Shown in pieces: positions 45,712 to 54,282 of a stretch of DNA of 64,000 nt (position 1 is its first letter; every line of letters starts with the position of its first letter). The position numbers and the translations under genes are program-made. Source of the stretch: Thermohalobaculum sp963822985. Its GTDB lineage: Bacteria; Pseudomonadota; Alphaproteobacteria; Rhodobacterales; Rhodobacteraceae. The stretch is taken from assembly GCA_963822985.1 (NCBI GenBank), contig CAWGJU010000005.1, forward strand, positions 247,991 through 311,990, in the 5' to 3' direction. Under the pieces are notes generated by a model. The model saw only the letters and a list, made by a program, of their open reading frames with translations, had not been told where the DNA came from and ran no database searches.

Positions 45712-45746
45712 CGGTTAATTTCCTCTAATTAACAACAGCTTAACCG
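45712..45746. promoter_or_regulatory. AT-rich inverted repeat upstream of the MshEN-glycosyltransferase gene
   Basis: CGGTTAA (45712-45718) and TTAACCG (45740-45746) form an inverted repeat with 21 bases between, in the only AT-rich stretch of this region (AATTTCCTCTAATTAAC). It could be a promoter with an operator or a hairpin after the YbaK gene. Assignment is tentative. Confidence 0.35.
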
Positions 45747-45828
45747 GAAAATCTGCTTAGTTCCCTGCGATCGGACGATCGATAAGGGGAGAGCGTATGC
45801 GTGCCCGGCGCCGCATCGCGGAGGCGAG

Positions 45829-47727
45829 TTGAGCGCGGCCCAGGTGAGGGTGGCGGGCGGGCCGGTCCTGCGCAGCGACCGCTCGGAGGCGCGCGGCGCG
45901 CCGCCGCTCGGGCGAATTCTCTGCGAGCGGGGCGTGCTGGCCGATGCCGATCTCGACCGGGCGCTGGCCGAGCAGATCGTCGTCGGCGGGCGGCTCGGCG
46001 AGGTGCTGGCCGCGCGGGGGCTGGCGCGGGCCGACGACATCGCATCGGCGCTTGCCGAGCAATGGGGGCTCGGCGCCGCGAACCTCAAGCACGAACCGCC
46101 CGACCCGACGGCCGGCGATCCCGCGGCGCTCGATATCTATCTGCGGCATTCGATCGTGCCTTGGCGGCGGGTCGGCAGGCTCGACATCTTCGCCACCTCC
46201 GAGCCCGCGGGCGCCGGCGCGGCCCTCGACCGCCTCGGCAAGCCGCTCGCCCTGGTCACGGTGGCGCCGCGCCAGGCGGTCGACCAGGCCCTGCTCGACC
46301 GCTTTGGCCCGACGCTGGCCGAGCGGGCGGCCTTCCGGACGGCGCCGGAGCTCAGCGTGCGCACGCTCGGGGCCGCGCGGGTCCTGACGGTGATCGCGCT
46401 GGCCGCGCTGGCGGTCTCGCTGGCGCTCTCGGCCGAGCTTGTGCTGGGCGGGATGGGCCTCGTGCTGCTGCTTGTCAGCGGCACGACGACCCTGACGCGC
46501 CTGGCCGCGCTGGCGGCGTCGCGCCGGCGCAGTCGGCAGCTGCCGCCGCCGGGCACCGTCGCGCTGGCCGAGCGGCGGCCGCTGCCGCGCATCTCGCTGC
46601 TGGTGCCGCTCTATGACGAGCCGCGCATGGTGCGCCAGCTGGTCGCCGCGCTCGAACGGATCGACTATCCCCGGCCGCTGATGGACGTGAAGCTGCTGCT
46701 CGAGGAGCGAGACGCAGCCACGCGCGGCGCCGTGACGGCGGCCGACCTGCCGCCCTGGATCGAGCCGTTGGTCCTGCCCGAGGGCGCGCCGCGCACCAAG
46801 CCGCGCGCGCTGAACCTCGCGCTCGAGTTCTGCGATGGCGAGATCGTCGGGGTCATGGACGCGGAGGACCGCCCCGATCCGGGCCAGTTCCAGGCCGTCG
46901 CCGAGCACCTGCGCGCCGCGACCTCGGACGTCGCCTGCGTGCAGTGCCAGCTCGCCTGGTTCAATGCGCGCGAGAACTGGATCACCCGCTGCTTCCAGAT
47001 CGAGTACGGCATCTGGTTCGACGTGCTGCTGCGCGGGTTCCAGAGCCTCGGGCTGCCTATCCCGCTCGGCGGCACCTCGGTCTATTTCCGCCGCTCGGCG
47101 CTGCGCGACCTCGATGGCTGGGACGCGCACAACGTGACCGAGGACGCCGATCTAGGCATGCGGCTGGCCCGCCGCGGCCTGCGCACCGAGGTGATCGGCT
47201 CGACGACCGAGGAGGAGGCGAACCTGCGCATGGCGCCGTGGATCCGGCAGCGCTCGCGCTGGCTGAAGGGCTATCTGCTGACCTGGTTCGTCCACATGCG
47301 CTCGCCGCTGCGGCTGTGGCGCGAGCTCGGGCCGGTCGGCTTCCTCGGGCTCAACGTGCTGCTGCTGGGCGGCGCCGTCAGCTATCTCATGACGCCGCTT
47401 TTCTGGGTGGCGATGGTCTCCACGGCGTTCGGGGGGCCGTCGATCCACGGCGATGCGCTGCCGGCCTGGGCTCTGATGGCGCTGGTGGGGACGCTGTGGG
47501 GCGGCCATGTGGTGATGCTGGGCTGCGCCGTGCTGGCGCTCCGCCGGCGCGGCGAGCTGCGGCTGCTGCGCTGGGCGCCGTTGCTGCTGATCTACTGGAC
47601 GCTCGGCGCCATCGCCGCCTGGAAGGCCGTCATCGAGCTGATCTGCGCGCCCTATTACTGGGACAAGACGCGGCACGGCGTGACGCGGATGGCGCCGGGG
47701 GGCAAGCGCGACCGGTCGGCGGGATAA
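45829..47727 (+). CDS. MshEN domain-family 2 glycosyltransferase fusion, membrane
   Basis: The 632-residue protein joins an N-terminal MshEN/GspE-N-like region (GRLGEVLAARGLARADDIAS followed by ALAEQWGL, fitting RLGxxLxxxG...LxxxLxxQ, a cyclic-di-GMP binding pattern) to two membrane segments (about residues 184-220). A GT2 catalytic domain follows: LVPLYDEP, DAED at 344-347 (metal site) and QRSRW at 474-478 (acceptor site). More membrane segments end it. It probably makes a polysaccharide under cyclic-di-GMP control (inference). The start is a TTG at 45829 after GGAGG; an ATG at 45797 is out of frame. Confidence 0.83.
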   Translation: MSAAQVRVAGGPVLRSDRSEARGAPPLGRILCERGVLADADLDRALAEQIVVGGRLGEVLAARGLARADDIASALAEQWGLGAANLKHEPPDPTAGDPAALDIYLRHSIVPWRRVGRLDIFATSEPAGAGAALDRLGKPLALVTVAPRQAVDQALLDRFGPTLAERAAFRTAPELSVRTLGAARVLTVIALAALAVSLALSAELVLGGMGLVLLLVSGTTTLTRLAALAASRRRSRQLPPPGTVALAERRPLPRISLLVPLYDEPRMVRQLVAALERIDYPRPLMDVKLLLEERDAATRGAVTAADLPPWIEPLVLPEGAPRTKPRALNLALEFCDGEIVGVMDAEDRPDPGQFQAVAEHLRAATSDVACVQCQLAWFNARENWITRCFQIEYGIWFDVLLRGFQSLGLPIPLGGTSVYFRRSALRDLDGWDAHNVTEDADLGMRLARRGLRTEVIGSTTEEEANLRMAPWIRQRSRWLKGYLLTWFVHMRSPLRLWRELGPVGFLGLNVLLLGGAVSYLMTPLFWVAMVSTAFGGPSIHGDALPAWALMALVGTLWGGHVVMLGCAVLALRRRGELRLLRWAPLLLIYWTLGAIAAWKAVIELICAPYYWDKTRHGVTRMAPGGKRDRSAG

Positions 47728-47807
47728 CGCAAAATTCATGTCGGTCGGGTTCACGCGAGGGCATCCGGCTGCATCTTTCCCCATCGGAAACTTTGTGGGA
47801 GGACTCG

Positions 47808-48782
47808 ATGCTCGACCCGAAGCTGACTCGTCGGCAGGCCTTCGCCCTGGCGGGTGCCGGCGCGCTCGCCACGGCCACCGGCTTCAGCACCGCGGCCGCC
47901 GAGTTGCCCATGCAGGGCGCGTTGGTGCCGTATGTCTACCGCTTTCCGCTGGGGCAGATGGAGGTCACGACGGTGCGCGACGGTGCCGTGGTGGCCGAGG
48001 ACCCGCACACGATCTTTGGCATCAACGTGCCGCCCGAGGACGTGCGGGCGCTCGCCGTCGCTAACTTCCTGCCGCCGGGCAAGCTGGAGAACGGCTTCAC
48101 CCAGACGCTGCTGAATACCGGAGCCGGGCTGATCCTCTTCGATAGCGGCAACGGCGCCGGCCGGCGGCCGAATGCTGGGCATATGCGCCAGCGGCTGGCC
48201 GAGGCCGGGGTGCCGCCCGGGTCGATCGACGTCGTGGTGCTGACGCATTTCCACCCCGACCATATCGGCGGGTTGATGGAGGACGGCGCGCCGGCCTTCC
48301 CGAACGCCCGCTATGTCGCCGCGGCGGCCGAGTACGATTTCTGGTCGCCGCCCGAGAAGGCCGAGGCCGAGGCGACGGCGCGGGTCGGCCAGCTGGTCCA
48401 GTCGAACGTCGTCCCGCTGGCCGAGAAGACGACCTTCGTCAAGCCGGGCGACCAGGTCGCGCCGGGCGTCACCGCCGTCGGCAGCCAAGGCCACACGCCG
48501 GGGCATATGAGCTATATGATCGAGAGCGACGGCCGGCAGCTGCTGGTGCTGGGCGATGTCGCGAACCACTTCGTGCTGTCGATCCAGCGGCCGGACTGGC
48601 ACGTTCGCTTCGACATGGACAAGGAGGCGGGCGCCGCGGCTCGCAAGCAGATGCTGGGCATGCTGGCCGCCGACCGCATTCCCTTCGTCGGCTACCACAT
48701 GCCCTCTCCGGCGGTCGGCTTCGTCGAGGCGGCGGAGGGCGGCTTCCGCTTCGTGCCGGTGACCTACCAGATGCGCGTCTGA
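47808..48782 (+). CDS. MBL-fold metallo-hydrolase with Tat-type signal
   Basis: The 324-residue protein has a twin-arginine-like start (LTRRQAFALAGAGALATAT) and a metallo-beta-lactamase fold: HFHPDH at 147-152, GHTPGHMSY, and VLGDV. The zinc ligands match the lactonase/quorum-quenching and arylsulfatase-like subgroup, and a typical final region VGYHMPSP holds the last His. It would act in the periplasm. Substrate is unknown. The start at 47808 follows GGGAGGAC and replaces a much longer frame that overlaps the upstream gene. Confidence 0.88.
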   Translation: MLDPKLTRRQAFALAGAGALATATGFSTAAAELPMQGALVPYVYRFPLGQMEVTTVRDGAVVAEDPHTIFGINVPPEDVRALAVANFLPPGKLENGFTQTLLNTGAGLILFDSGNGAGRRPNAGHMRQRLAEAGVPPGSIDVVVLTHFHPDHIGGLMEDGAPAFPNARYVAAAAEYDFWSPPEKAEAEATARVGQLVQSNVVPLAEKTTFVKPGDQVAPGVTAVGSQGHTPGHMSYMIESDGRQLLVLGDVANHFVLSIQRPDWHVRFDMDKEAGAAARKQMLGMLAADRIPFVGYHMPSPAVGFVEAAEGGFRFVPVTYQMRV

Positions 48783-48841
48783 GGGACGAGGGCGGGGCGG
48801 GGCCGGCCCCTGCCCGGCCCTTGCATGCGTTGGCCGGGGCT

Positions 48842-49433
48842 TCAGACCGGCGGTACCTGGCCGATGCTCAACCTGGCGCAGCCGGTCTCGCCCGCCGTCT
48901 CGATCAACGCGGCGACCGCGGCGATCGGCGCCGAGCCGAGGTCGAGGTGCAGCTTCCAGACGCCGTCGACCTCGTCGGGGCCGTCGAGCGCGTGCACGAC
49001 GCCCGCGAGTTCGGGCTGCAGCTTGGTTTGCCGCGGCTGGAACCATTCCAGGAACCAGAGCCGGACCGGCGCCCAGTTGGGCCGTTTGCCCTTGGCCTCG
49101 AAGGCGAGCGTGGCATCCTCCCAGCGAAACGGGCCGATCACCCCGGTGAAGCCCGAGCGCGTGCGCACCTCGATCGGCAGGAAGGCGGTGACACGGCGCG
49201 CCTCGACGCGCTGGATCAGCGTCCGCCCGTCGAGCGTGACCGCAAGGTCGCCACGGCTCGGCAGGCCGAGCCGCCCCTGCCGCTTGACACGGCCCGCCGG
49301 GTCGCGGCGCACCGGCTCGGAGTTCGATCTCGGCGCCGGCCTCGATGGCGCGCGCCTGAGCGGCGAGCAGCGCGGCGATGGCGCTCTCGCGGACCGGGGC
49401 GAGCACCTCCTCGAGCATGTCGGCGGCCGCCAT
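48842..49433 (-). CDS. Conserved hypothetical protein (apparent frameshift)
   Basis: The N-terminal piece, MAAADMLEEVLAPVRESAIA then ALLAAQARAIEAGAEIELR, runs into a second frame (EPVRRDPAGRVKRQGRLGLP through LSIGQVPPV) once one base is dropped near 49320. The joined protein is about 197 residues. I recognise no domain; the middle contains ARRVTAFLPIEVRTRSGFTG and LEWFQPRQ. Its ATG overlaps the stop of the DUF1489 gene, so it belongs to the dapB-DUF1489 transcript. Probably another sequencing error. Confidence 0.65.
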
Positions 49434-49924
49434 CAGCGTGCCGGATCGCGGATCGGCACGCCGAGCCCGTCGAGCGCGATCGCGAGCTCGGGCGGCAGGA
49501 AGGACTCGGCGGCCTCGGCGAAGCCGTGGGGCGAGTCCTGGGGCGAACCCTGGGGCAAATCCGGGGGCGCGTCACCGGCGGCGAGATAGCGCCAGCCCTG
49601 AAACGGCCTGCGCGGCCGGGCGGCAACACGTACCAGCGCGGGCGAGAACACGATGGCGCAGCGGCGGACGCCGTCCTCGCCCCTCACCTCGTCGAAGGCC
49701 TGAACGGCCTGGCGCACGGCGACATAGCCCTGGATGACCCAATAGAGCGAGCCGCCGCAAAGCACCTCCTCGGCGCGGCGCGGCCACATGCGGGTCACAT
49801 GGCGCGGGCGCGGGTCGAGCCCCGCCGCGCGGCGCTCTGCCATGCGGCGTGCCTGCCAGTCGGAGAGGTCGTCGATCGACTCGGCGCCGACGCAGAGCTT
49901 GACCAGGTGCAGCGGCGCGCTCAC
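49433..49924 (-). CDS. DUF1489 family protein
   Basis: The 163-residue protein starts MSAPLHLVKLCVGAESIDDL, the hallmark of DUF1489, and continues RHVTRMWPRRAEEVLCGGSL and YWVIQGYVAVRQ. The family is largely alphaproteobacterial and of unknown function. A short Gln/Asp/Pro-rich patch (PPDLPQGSPQDSPHG) near residue 125 comes from a small direct DNA repeat. Its start overlaps the dapB stop (ATGA), so the genes are translationally coupled. Confidence 0.9.
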   Translation of the reverse strand: MSAPLHLVKLCVGAESIDDLSDWQARRMAERRAAGLDPRPRHVTRMWPRRAEEVLCGGSLYWVIQGYVAVRQAVQAFDEVRGEDGVRRCAIVFSPALVRVAARPRRPFQGWRYLAAGDAPPDLPQGSPQDSPHGFAEAAESFLPPELAIALDGLGVPIRDPAR

Positions 49925-50742
49925 GCTGAGCCCTGCCCGATGCCGAGGACGTCGGCCATGCTGTATTCGCCGGGCTTCATGCCCTGGCCCCAGAGCGCGG
50001 CCCTGACGGCGCCGCGCGCGAAGATCATCCGGTCGGTGGCGATGTGGCGCAGCACGAGGCGCTCGCCCAGGCCGGCGAAGACGACGTCGTGCTCGCCGAC
50101 GACATCGCCGCCGCGGAGCGCCGCAAAGCCGATCGCGCCCTCCCTGCGCGCGCCGGTCTGTCCGTCGCGGCCGCGATCCGCCGCCTCGGCCAGCGCGACG
50201 CCGCGCCCCTCGGCCGCCGCCTCGCCCAGCATCAGCGCGGTGCCGGACGGGGCGTCGACCTTCATGCGGTGGTGCATCTCGACGATCTCGATGTCGAATT
50301 CGGGGCCGAGCGCGCGCGCCACCTGGCGCGTCAGGCCGACCAGGAGGTTGACGCCCAGCGACATGTTGCCGGCCCGCACGATCACGGCATGGCGCGCAGC
50401 CGCCGAAAGCCGGGCCAGGTCGTCAGGCTCGAGCCCCGTCGTGCCGACGACGTGGACCAGGCGGGCCTGCGCCGCCAGCGCGGCATGCTCGACGGTCGCG
50501 GCCGGCGTGGTGAAGTCGAGCACCGCGTGGGCGCGCGCGAAGACCGGCAGCGGGTCGTCGCTGACGGTGAGGTCGCGCGGCGCGCCGCCCAGCGCCTCGC
50601 CGAGGTCGCGGCCGATCCAGTCGTGGCCCGGATGCTCGGTGGCGCCGACCAGCCGCATGTCGTCGCGCTCGTCGACGGCCTGGATCAGCATGCGGCCCAT
50701 GCGGCCGGAGCAGCCTGTGACGGCGACGGTGATTTCAGGCAT
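49921..50742 (-). CDS. dapB: 4-hydroxy-tetrahydrodipicolinate reductase
   Basis: DapB reduces the dihydrodipicolinate precursor in lysine and diaminopimelate synthesis. The 273-residue protein has the cofactor motif VAVTGCSGRMG, LDFTTP, VVGTTGL, the catalytic EMHHRMKVDAPSGTAL block, and a typical end (FARGAVRAALWG). Length is normal. The start MPEITVAV at 50742 matches the family; an alternative ATG lies 12 bases upstream at 50754. It leads the dapB-DUF1489-hypothetical operon and is divergent from fabD. Confidence 0.96.
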   Translation of the reverse strand: MPEITVAVTGCSGRMGRMLIQAVDERDDMRLVGATEHPGHDWIGRDLGEALGGAPRDLTVSDDPLPVFARAHAVLDFTTPAATVEHAALAAQARLVHVVGTTGLEPDDLARLSAAARHAVIVRAGNMSLGVNLLVGLTRQVARALGPEFDIEIVEMHHRMKVDAPSGTALMLGEAAAEGRGVALAEAADRGRDGQTGARREGAIGFAALRGGDVVGEHDVVFAGLGERLVLRHIATDRMIFARGAVRAALWGQGMKPGEYSMADVLGIGQGSA

Positions 50743-50903
50743 GGCGCTCACCATGGTTGCTCAGGTGGGTCTAGCAGCGGTGGATGCAAGCCGCCAAGCC
50801 CGGCTTGAGCCCTGGCCGAAACGGGCGTTCATACGGGGCGTGAGCCCGGCTTGACATTGCGCCGCACCCCGGGCGTTCTGCGACCATGATCGAGGGACAG
50901 ACG

Positions 50904-51854
50904 ATGCGCGCCTTCACCTTTCCCGGTCAGGGGGCGCAGGCGGTCGGCATGGGCGCCGAGCTGGCCGAAGCCTATCCGGCCGCCCGCCGCGTCTTCGAGG
51001 CGGTCGACGAGGCGCTGGGCGAAAAGCTCTCGCGGCTGATCCGCGAGGGGCCGCAGGACGAGTTGACGCTGACGGCGAACGCCCAGCCGGCGCTGATGGC
51101 GACCTCGCTGGCGGCGATGGGGGCGCTGGAGGCGGAGGGCGTGACCGTCCGCGACGCCGCCTTCGTGGCGGGGCATTCGCTGGGCGAGTACTCCGCGCTG
51201 TGTGCGGCGGGCGCGCTGACGCTGGCCGACACGGCGCGGCTGCTGCGCATCCGCGGGCGGTCGATGCAGGAGGCGACGCCGGTCGGCACCGGGGCGATGG
51301 CGGCGCTCCTGGGGCTCGACTTAGCGGCGGCGCGCGCCATCGCCGAGGATGCGGCGGCCCAAGGTCCGGGCGGCCAGGTCTGCCAGGCGGCGAACGACAA
51401 CGATCCGGCCCAGGTGGTGGTGTCGGGCGACCGGGCGGCGGTCGAGCGGGCCGTCGAGATCGCCAAGGAGCGGGGTGCGAAACGGGCGCTGATGCTGCCG
51501 GTCTCGGCGCCCTTCCATTGCGCGCTGATGGCGCCGGCCGCCGAGCGGATGCGCGAGGCGCTGGCCGAGGTCGAGATGCGCGCGCCGGCCGTGCCGCTGG
51601 TGGCGAATGTCCGGGCCGAGGCGGTGCGCGACCCCGACGAGATCCGCCGCCTGCTGGTCGAGCAGGTGACGGGCACGGTGCGCTGGCGCGAGTCGGTGGC
51701 CTGGATGGCCGCGCAGGGCGTGACCGAGCTGGTCGAGATCGGCGCCGGCAAGGCGCTGAGCGGGATGGCGAAGCGGATCGACAGGGGCTTGAGCACCGTC
51801 GCCGTCAACGGGCCGGAGGACGTGAAGCGGCTTGCCGAAGCGGTCGCCGGCTGA
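50904..51854 (+). CDS. fabD: Malonyl-CoA:ACP transacylase
   Basis: FabD loads malonyl groups onto acyl carrier protein for fatty-acid synthesis. The 316-residue protein starts MRAFTFPGQGAQAVGMG and has the nucleophile GHSLGEYSAL (Ser92), QAANDNDPAQVVVSGD, and the catalytic-His block LPVSAPFHCALM. The start at 50904 follows GAGGGACAG; an ATG 18 bases upstream is less likely. It is separated from fabG by two opposite-strand cytochrome genes, unlike the usual contiguous order. Confidence 0.96.
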   Translation: MRAFTFPGQGAQAVGMGAELAEAYPAARRVFEAVDEALGEKLSRLIREGPQDELTLTANAQPALMATSLAAMGALEAEGVTVRDAAFVAGHSLGEYSALCAAGALTLADTARLLRIRGRSMQEATPVGTGAMAALLGLDLAAARAIAEDAAAQGPGGQVCQAANDNDPAQVVVSGDRAAVERAVEIAKERGAKRALMLPVSAPFHCALMAPAAERMREALAEVEMRAPAVPLVANVRAEAVRDPDEIRRLLVEQVTGTVRWRESVAWMAAQGVTELVEIGAGKALSGMAKRIDRGLSTVAVNGPEDVKRLAEAVAG

Positions 51855-51879
51855 CACCTCGCACAGGTACGGCGCTGCC

Positions 51880-52326
51880 TCAGCGGGACTGGATCGCCTG
51901 CAGATAATAGACGACGGAGAGGATGCGGCCGCGCGCGATGTACTCGGCGGCCTCGGCATCCAGCGCGCCGCCGACGAATGCCTGCGCCTCGAAATAGTCG
52001 CCCCAGACCGGCATGGCGGCGCCGCCATGCGCCCGGATGTCCGGGTCGCCGGCTATGGTCTGGTAGACCTCGGAGAAGGGGAACTGGCCGTTATTGGTCT
52101 TGGCAAGCTCGGTCAGGTTCGCCGGCGGGACCGTGAGGAACTGGGCCAGCGGGCCGTCCCCCTGCCCTTCCGAACCGTGGCAGACGGCGCAGTTGGTCTC
52201 GTACTCCCCCTTGCCCAAACCGACCTCATCTTTCGGCATGGACGTCTGCGCGATAGCCGGCGCCGCCAGCAGGAAAGCGGCGGCGAGCAAGGTTGCGGCT
52301 CGGATGCGATACGGCATTTGTCCCAT
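51880..52326 (-). CDS. Secreted class I cytochrome c (copy 1)
   Basis: The 148-residue protein has a signal peptide (RAATLLAAAFLLAAPAIAQ) and a c-type heme site CAVCHGSEGQGDGPLAQFLT; the second axial Met is probably in AMPVWGDYF. It is a soluble periplasmic electron carrier or an oxidase/dehydrogenase partner. It is clearly paralogous to the neighbour at 52386 (shared GxxGxGDGPxAxxLTVxPAxLT and RGRILSxVYYLQxIQ), so they are a tandem duplication. The partner enzyme is not in this window. Confidence 0.9.
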   Translation of the reverse strand: MGQMPYRIRAATLLAAAFLLAAPAIAQTSMPKDEVGLGKGEYETNCAVCHGSEGQGDGPLAQFLTVPPANLTELAKTNNGQFPFSEVYQTIAGDPDIRAHGGAAMPVWGDYFEAQAFVGGALDAEAAEYIARGRILSVVYYLQAIQSR

Positions 52327-52385
52327 CTCGGCTCCTGGCGCGCACTTGCCGCCGTGTCGTGTTGCCGCGGTGTCGTTCCTCGAGC

Positions 52386-52811
52386 TCAGTTCTCCTGGAT
52401 GGATTGCAGATAGTAGACGAGCGACAGGATGCGGCCCCGCACATATTCTTCGGCAAAGCCGTCGCCGAATATGCTCCTCAGCAGCTGGCTTTTCTCGTCA
52501 TAGTAGTTGCCCCAGATCGGCATCTGCGAGGTGCCATGCGCAGGCGGGACGACGCGGCCGTCGATGAGCTCGTAGACCTGCTGCGAGGGGAAGGTTCCAT
52601 CGTTCCGCGCCGAGATCTTGGTGAGGTCGGCCGGCTTGACGGTGAGGATGGCGGCGATGGGTCCGTCCCCGGTGCCGGTCCTGCCGTGGCAGTTCGCGCA
52701 AAGCTGGTTGTACTCCGCCTTTCCGGCGGCGATCGGGTCCTGGGCGGCGTTGGCCGGAGCGGTAGCGACAATTCCTGCGGCCGCCAGCGCGACGATCGAT
52801 CGACGCAACAT
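52386..52811 (-). CDS. Secreted class I cytochrome c (copy 2)
   Basis: The 141-residue protein has a signal peptide (MLRRSIVALAAAGIVATAPA) and heme site CANCHGRTGTGDGPIAAILT, with a likely Met ligand in SQMPIWGNYY. The C-terminal ending RGRILSLVYYLQSIQEN parallels copy 1. It is 59 bases upstream of copy 1 on the same strand, so both may be one transcript, starting in the 187 bp that separates it from fabG. The frame is open upstream, but the signal peptide supports the start at 52811. Confidence 0.9.
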   Translation of the reverse strand: MLRRSIVALAAAGIVATAPANAAQDPIAAGKAEYNQLCANCHGRTGTGDGPIAAILTVKPADLTKISARNDGTFPSQQVYELIDGRVVPPAHGTSQMPIWGNYYDEKSQLLRSIFGDGFAEEYVRGRILSLVYYLQSIQEN

Positions 52812-52998
52812 CTTGTTCCTCCCGCGTAGCTGGACCGGCCGGCTCCGGCGAGCTTGGCGGGACCACTCCAAGGCTCGGTACCGAGTTCGAGACGGCGTTG
52901 CAATGATCGAGGTCATTTCGGCCCCTGCCGGCCCGAAGCACGTGACGAAATGGAAGGGAGTTCGCTAAGCCCTGTCGCGACAAAGGAGGGAGCGGCGC

Positions 52999-53736
52999 AT
53001 GTTCGACCTGAGCGGGAAATCGGCGCTTGTGACCGGCGCCTCCGGCGGCATCGGCGCGGCGGTCGCCAAGGCGCTGCATGGCGCCGGCGCGACGGTGGCG
53101 CTGCACGGCACGCGGGCCGAGCGGCTCGAGGCGCTGGCGGGCGAGTTGGGGGAGCGGGCGCATGTGACGCCTGCCGATCTCTCCGACCGGGCCGCGGCAG
53201 AGGCGCTGTCCAAGCAGGCCGCCGACGCGATGGGCGGACTCGACATTCTGGTCAACAATGCCGGGCTGACGCGCGACAACCTGTTCCTGCGCATGTCGGC
53301 CGAGGAATGGGACAGCGTGCTGCAGGTGAACCTGACTGCCGCCTTCCTGCTCTCGAAGGCGGTGTTGCGGGGCATGATGAAGGCGCGCTGGGGGAGGATC
53401 GTCAACGTGACCTCGGTGGTCGGGCACACGGGCAATCCGGGACAGGGGAACTATGCCGCCGCCAAGGCCGGGCTGGCGGCCATGTCGAAATCGCTGGCCG
53501 CCGAGGTGGCGTCGCGCGGGATCACGGTGAACTGCGTGGCGCCGGGCTTTATCGAAACGGCGATGACCGACAAGCTGAACGACGAGCAGAAGGCGCGCAT
53601 TCAGGGCCAGATCCCGGCGGGCCGCATGGGCGCGCCGGAGGACTGCGCCGCCGCCGTGCTTTACCTGGCGAGCCCCGAGGCGGCTTATGTCACGGGCCAG
53701 ACGCTGCACGTCAATGGCGGCATGGCGATGATCTGA
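52999..53736 (+). CDS. fabG: 3-oxoacyl-ACP reductase
   Basis: FabG reduces 3-oxoacyl-ACP with NADPH in each elongation cycle. The 245-residue SDR has TGASGGIG at 12-19, NNAG at 86-89, Ser139, Tyr152 and Lys156, and the FabG-typical MTDKLND and VTGQTLHVNGGMAMI. The start MFDLSGKSALVTG at 52999 follows AAAGGAGGG. The gene precedes acpP by 179 bp. Neighbouring acpP, fabF and fabD support its role in the main fatty-acid pathway. Confidence 0.95.
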   Translation: MFDLSGKSALVTGASGGIGAAVAKALHGAGATVALHGTRAERLEALAGELGERAHVTPADLSDRAAAEALSKQAADAMGGLDILVNNAGLTRDNLFLRMSAEEWDSVLQVNLTAAFLLSKAVLRGMMKARWGRIVNVTSVVGHTGNPGQGNYAAAKAGLAAMSKSLAAEVASRGITVNCVAPGFIETAMTDKLNDEQKARIQGQIPAGRMGAPEDCAAAVLYLASPEAAYVTGQTLHVNGGMAMI

Positions 53737-53824
53737 ATGCGGACGGCGCCCGACGCGAATCTTGTGCGAAACTAGAATTTGCGTCCGCGCGTTGTTGTTG
53801 CTAATCGACGCGCGGGCTATCTGG

Positions 53825-53842
53825 CGCGGGCTGTCGCCCGCG
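53825..53842. other. Hairpin between fabG and acpP
   Basis: CGCGGGC / GCCCGCG forms a perfect 7 bp stem with loop TGTC, 82 bases after the fabG stop and 73 before acpP. There is no T-tract. It may attenuate transcription between fabG and acpP, whose expression usually differs, or protect the acpP message. Confidence 0.4.
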
Positions 53843-53915
53843 ATCCCGCGTCGGCGGGCCAGAGCAACGACAGATGAAGACAAGCGGCCATTGGCCGGTT
53901 CTAACGAGGTAAGGG

Positions 53916-54155
53916 ATGAGCGAAGGCGACATCGCACAGCGCGTCAAGAAAATCGTGGTCGAGCATCTCGGCGTCGACGAGGAGAAGGTCGTCGACAGCG
54001 CCTCGTTCATCGACGATCTGGGTGCCGACAGCCTTGATACGGTCGAGCTCGTGATGGCGTTCGAGGAGGAGTTCGGCATCGAGATCCCGGACGACGCCGC
54101 CGAGTCCATTCAGACCTTCGGCGACGCCGTGAAGTTCATCTCGGAAAAGGTCTGA
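53916..54155 (+). CDS. acpP: Acyl carrier protein
   Basis: The 79-residue, highly acidic protein is the fatty-acid ACP. The phosphopantetheine attachment Ser39 is in the canonical GADSLDTVELVMAFEEEFG, and the helix start MSEGDIAQRVKKIVVEHLGV is typical. Its length is normal. The ATG follows GAGGTAAGGG. It sits between fabG and fabF as in most proteobacteria. Confidence 0.98.
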   Translation: MSEGDIAQRVKKIVVEHLGVDEEKVVDSASFIDDLGADSLDTVELVMAFEEEFGIEIPDDAAESIQTFGDAVKFISEKV

Positions 54156-54282
54156 GAGCCGGTGCTCGCGGTGCGCGCCGCGCGCGGGGGCGCCCGCCGC
54201 GACGCTTGGATTCGTTAGCTTATCGAATCGACTGGACTGGCCGGGACCGGTTCCCGGCCGTTAGCCATTCGGGAGTACGCCC

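Noticed and set aside
46944..47807. An N-terminal extension of the MBL hydrolase overlapping the glycosyltransferase
   Set aside because: The extension is a shadow frame; the ribosome site and Tat-like signal at 47808 mark the true start.
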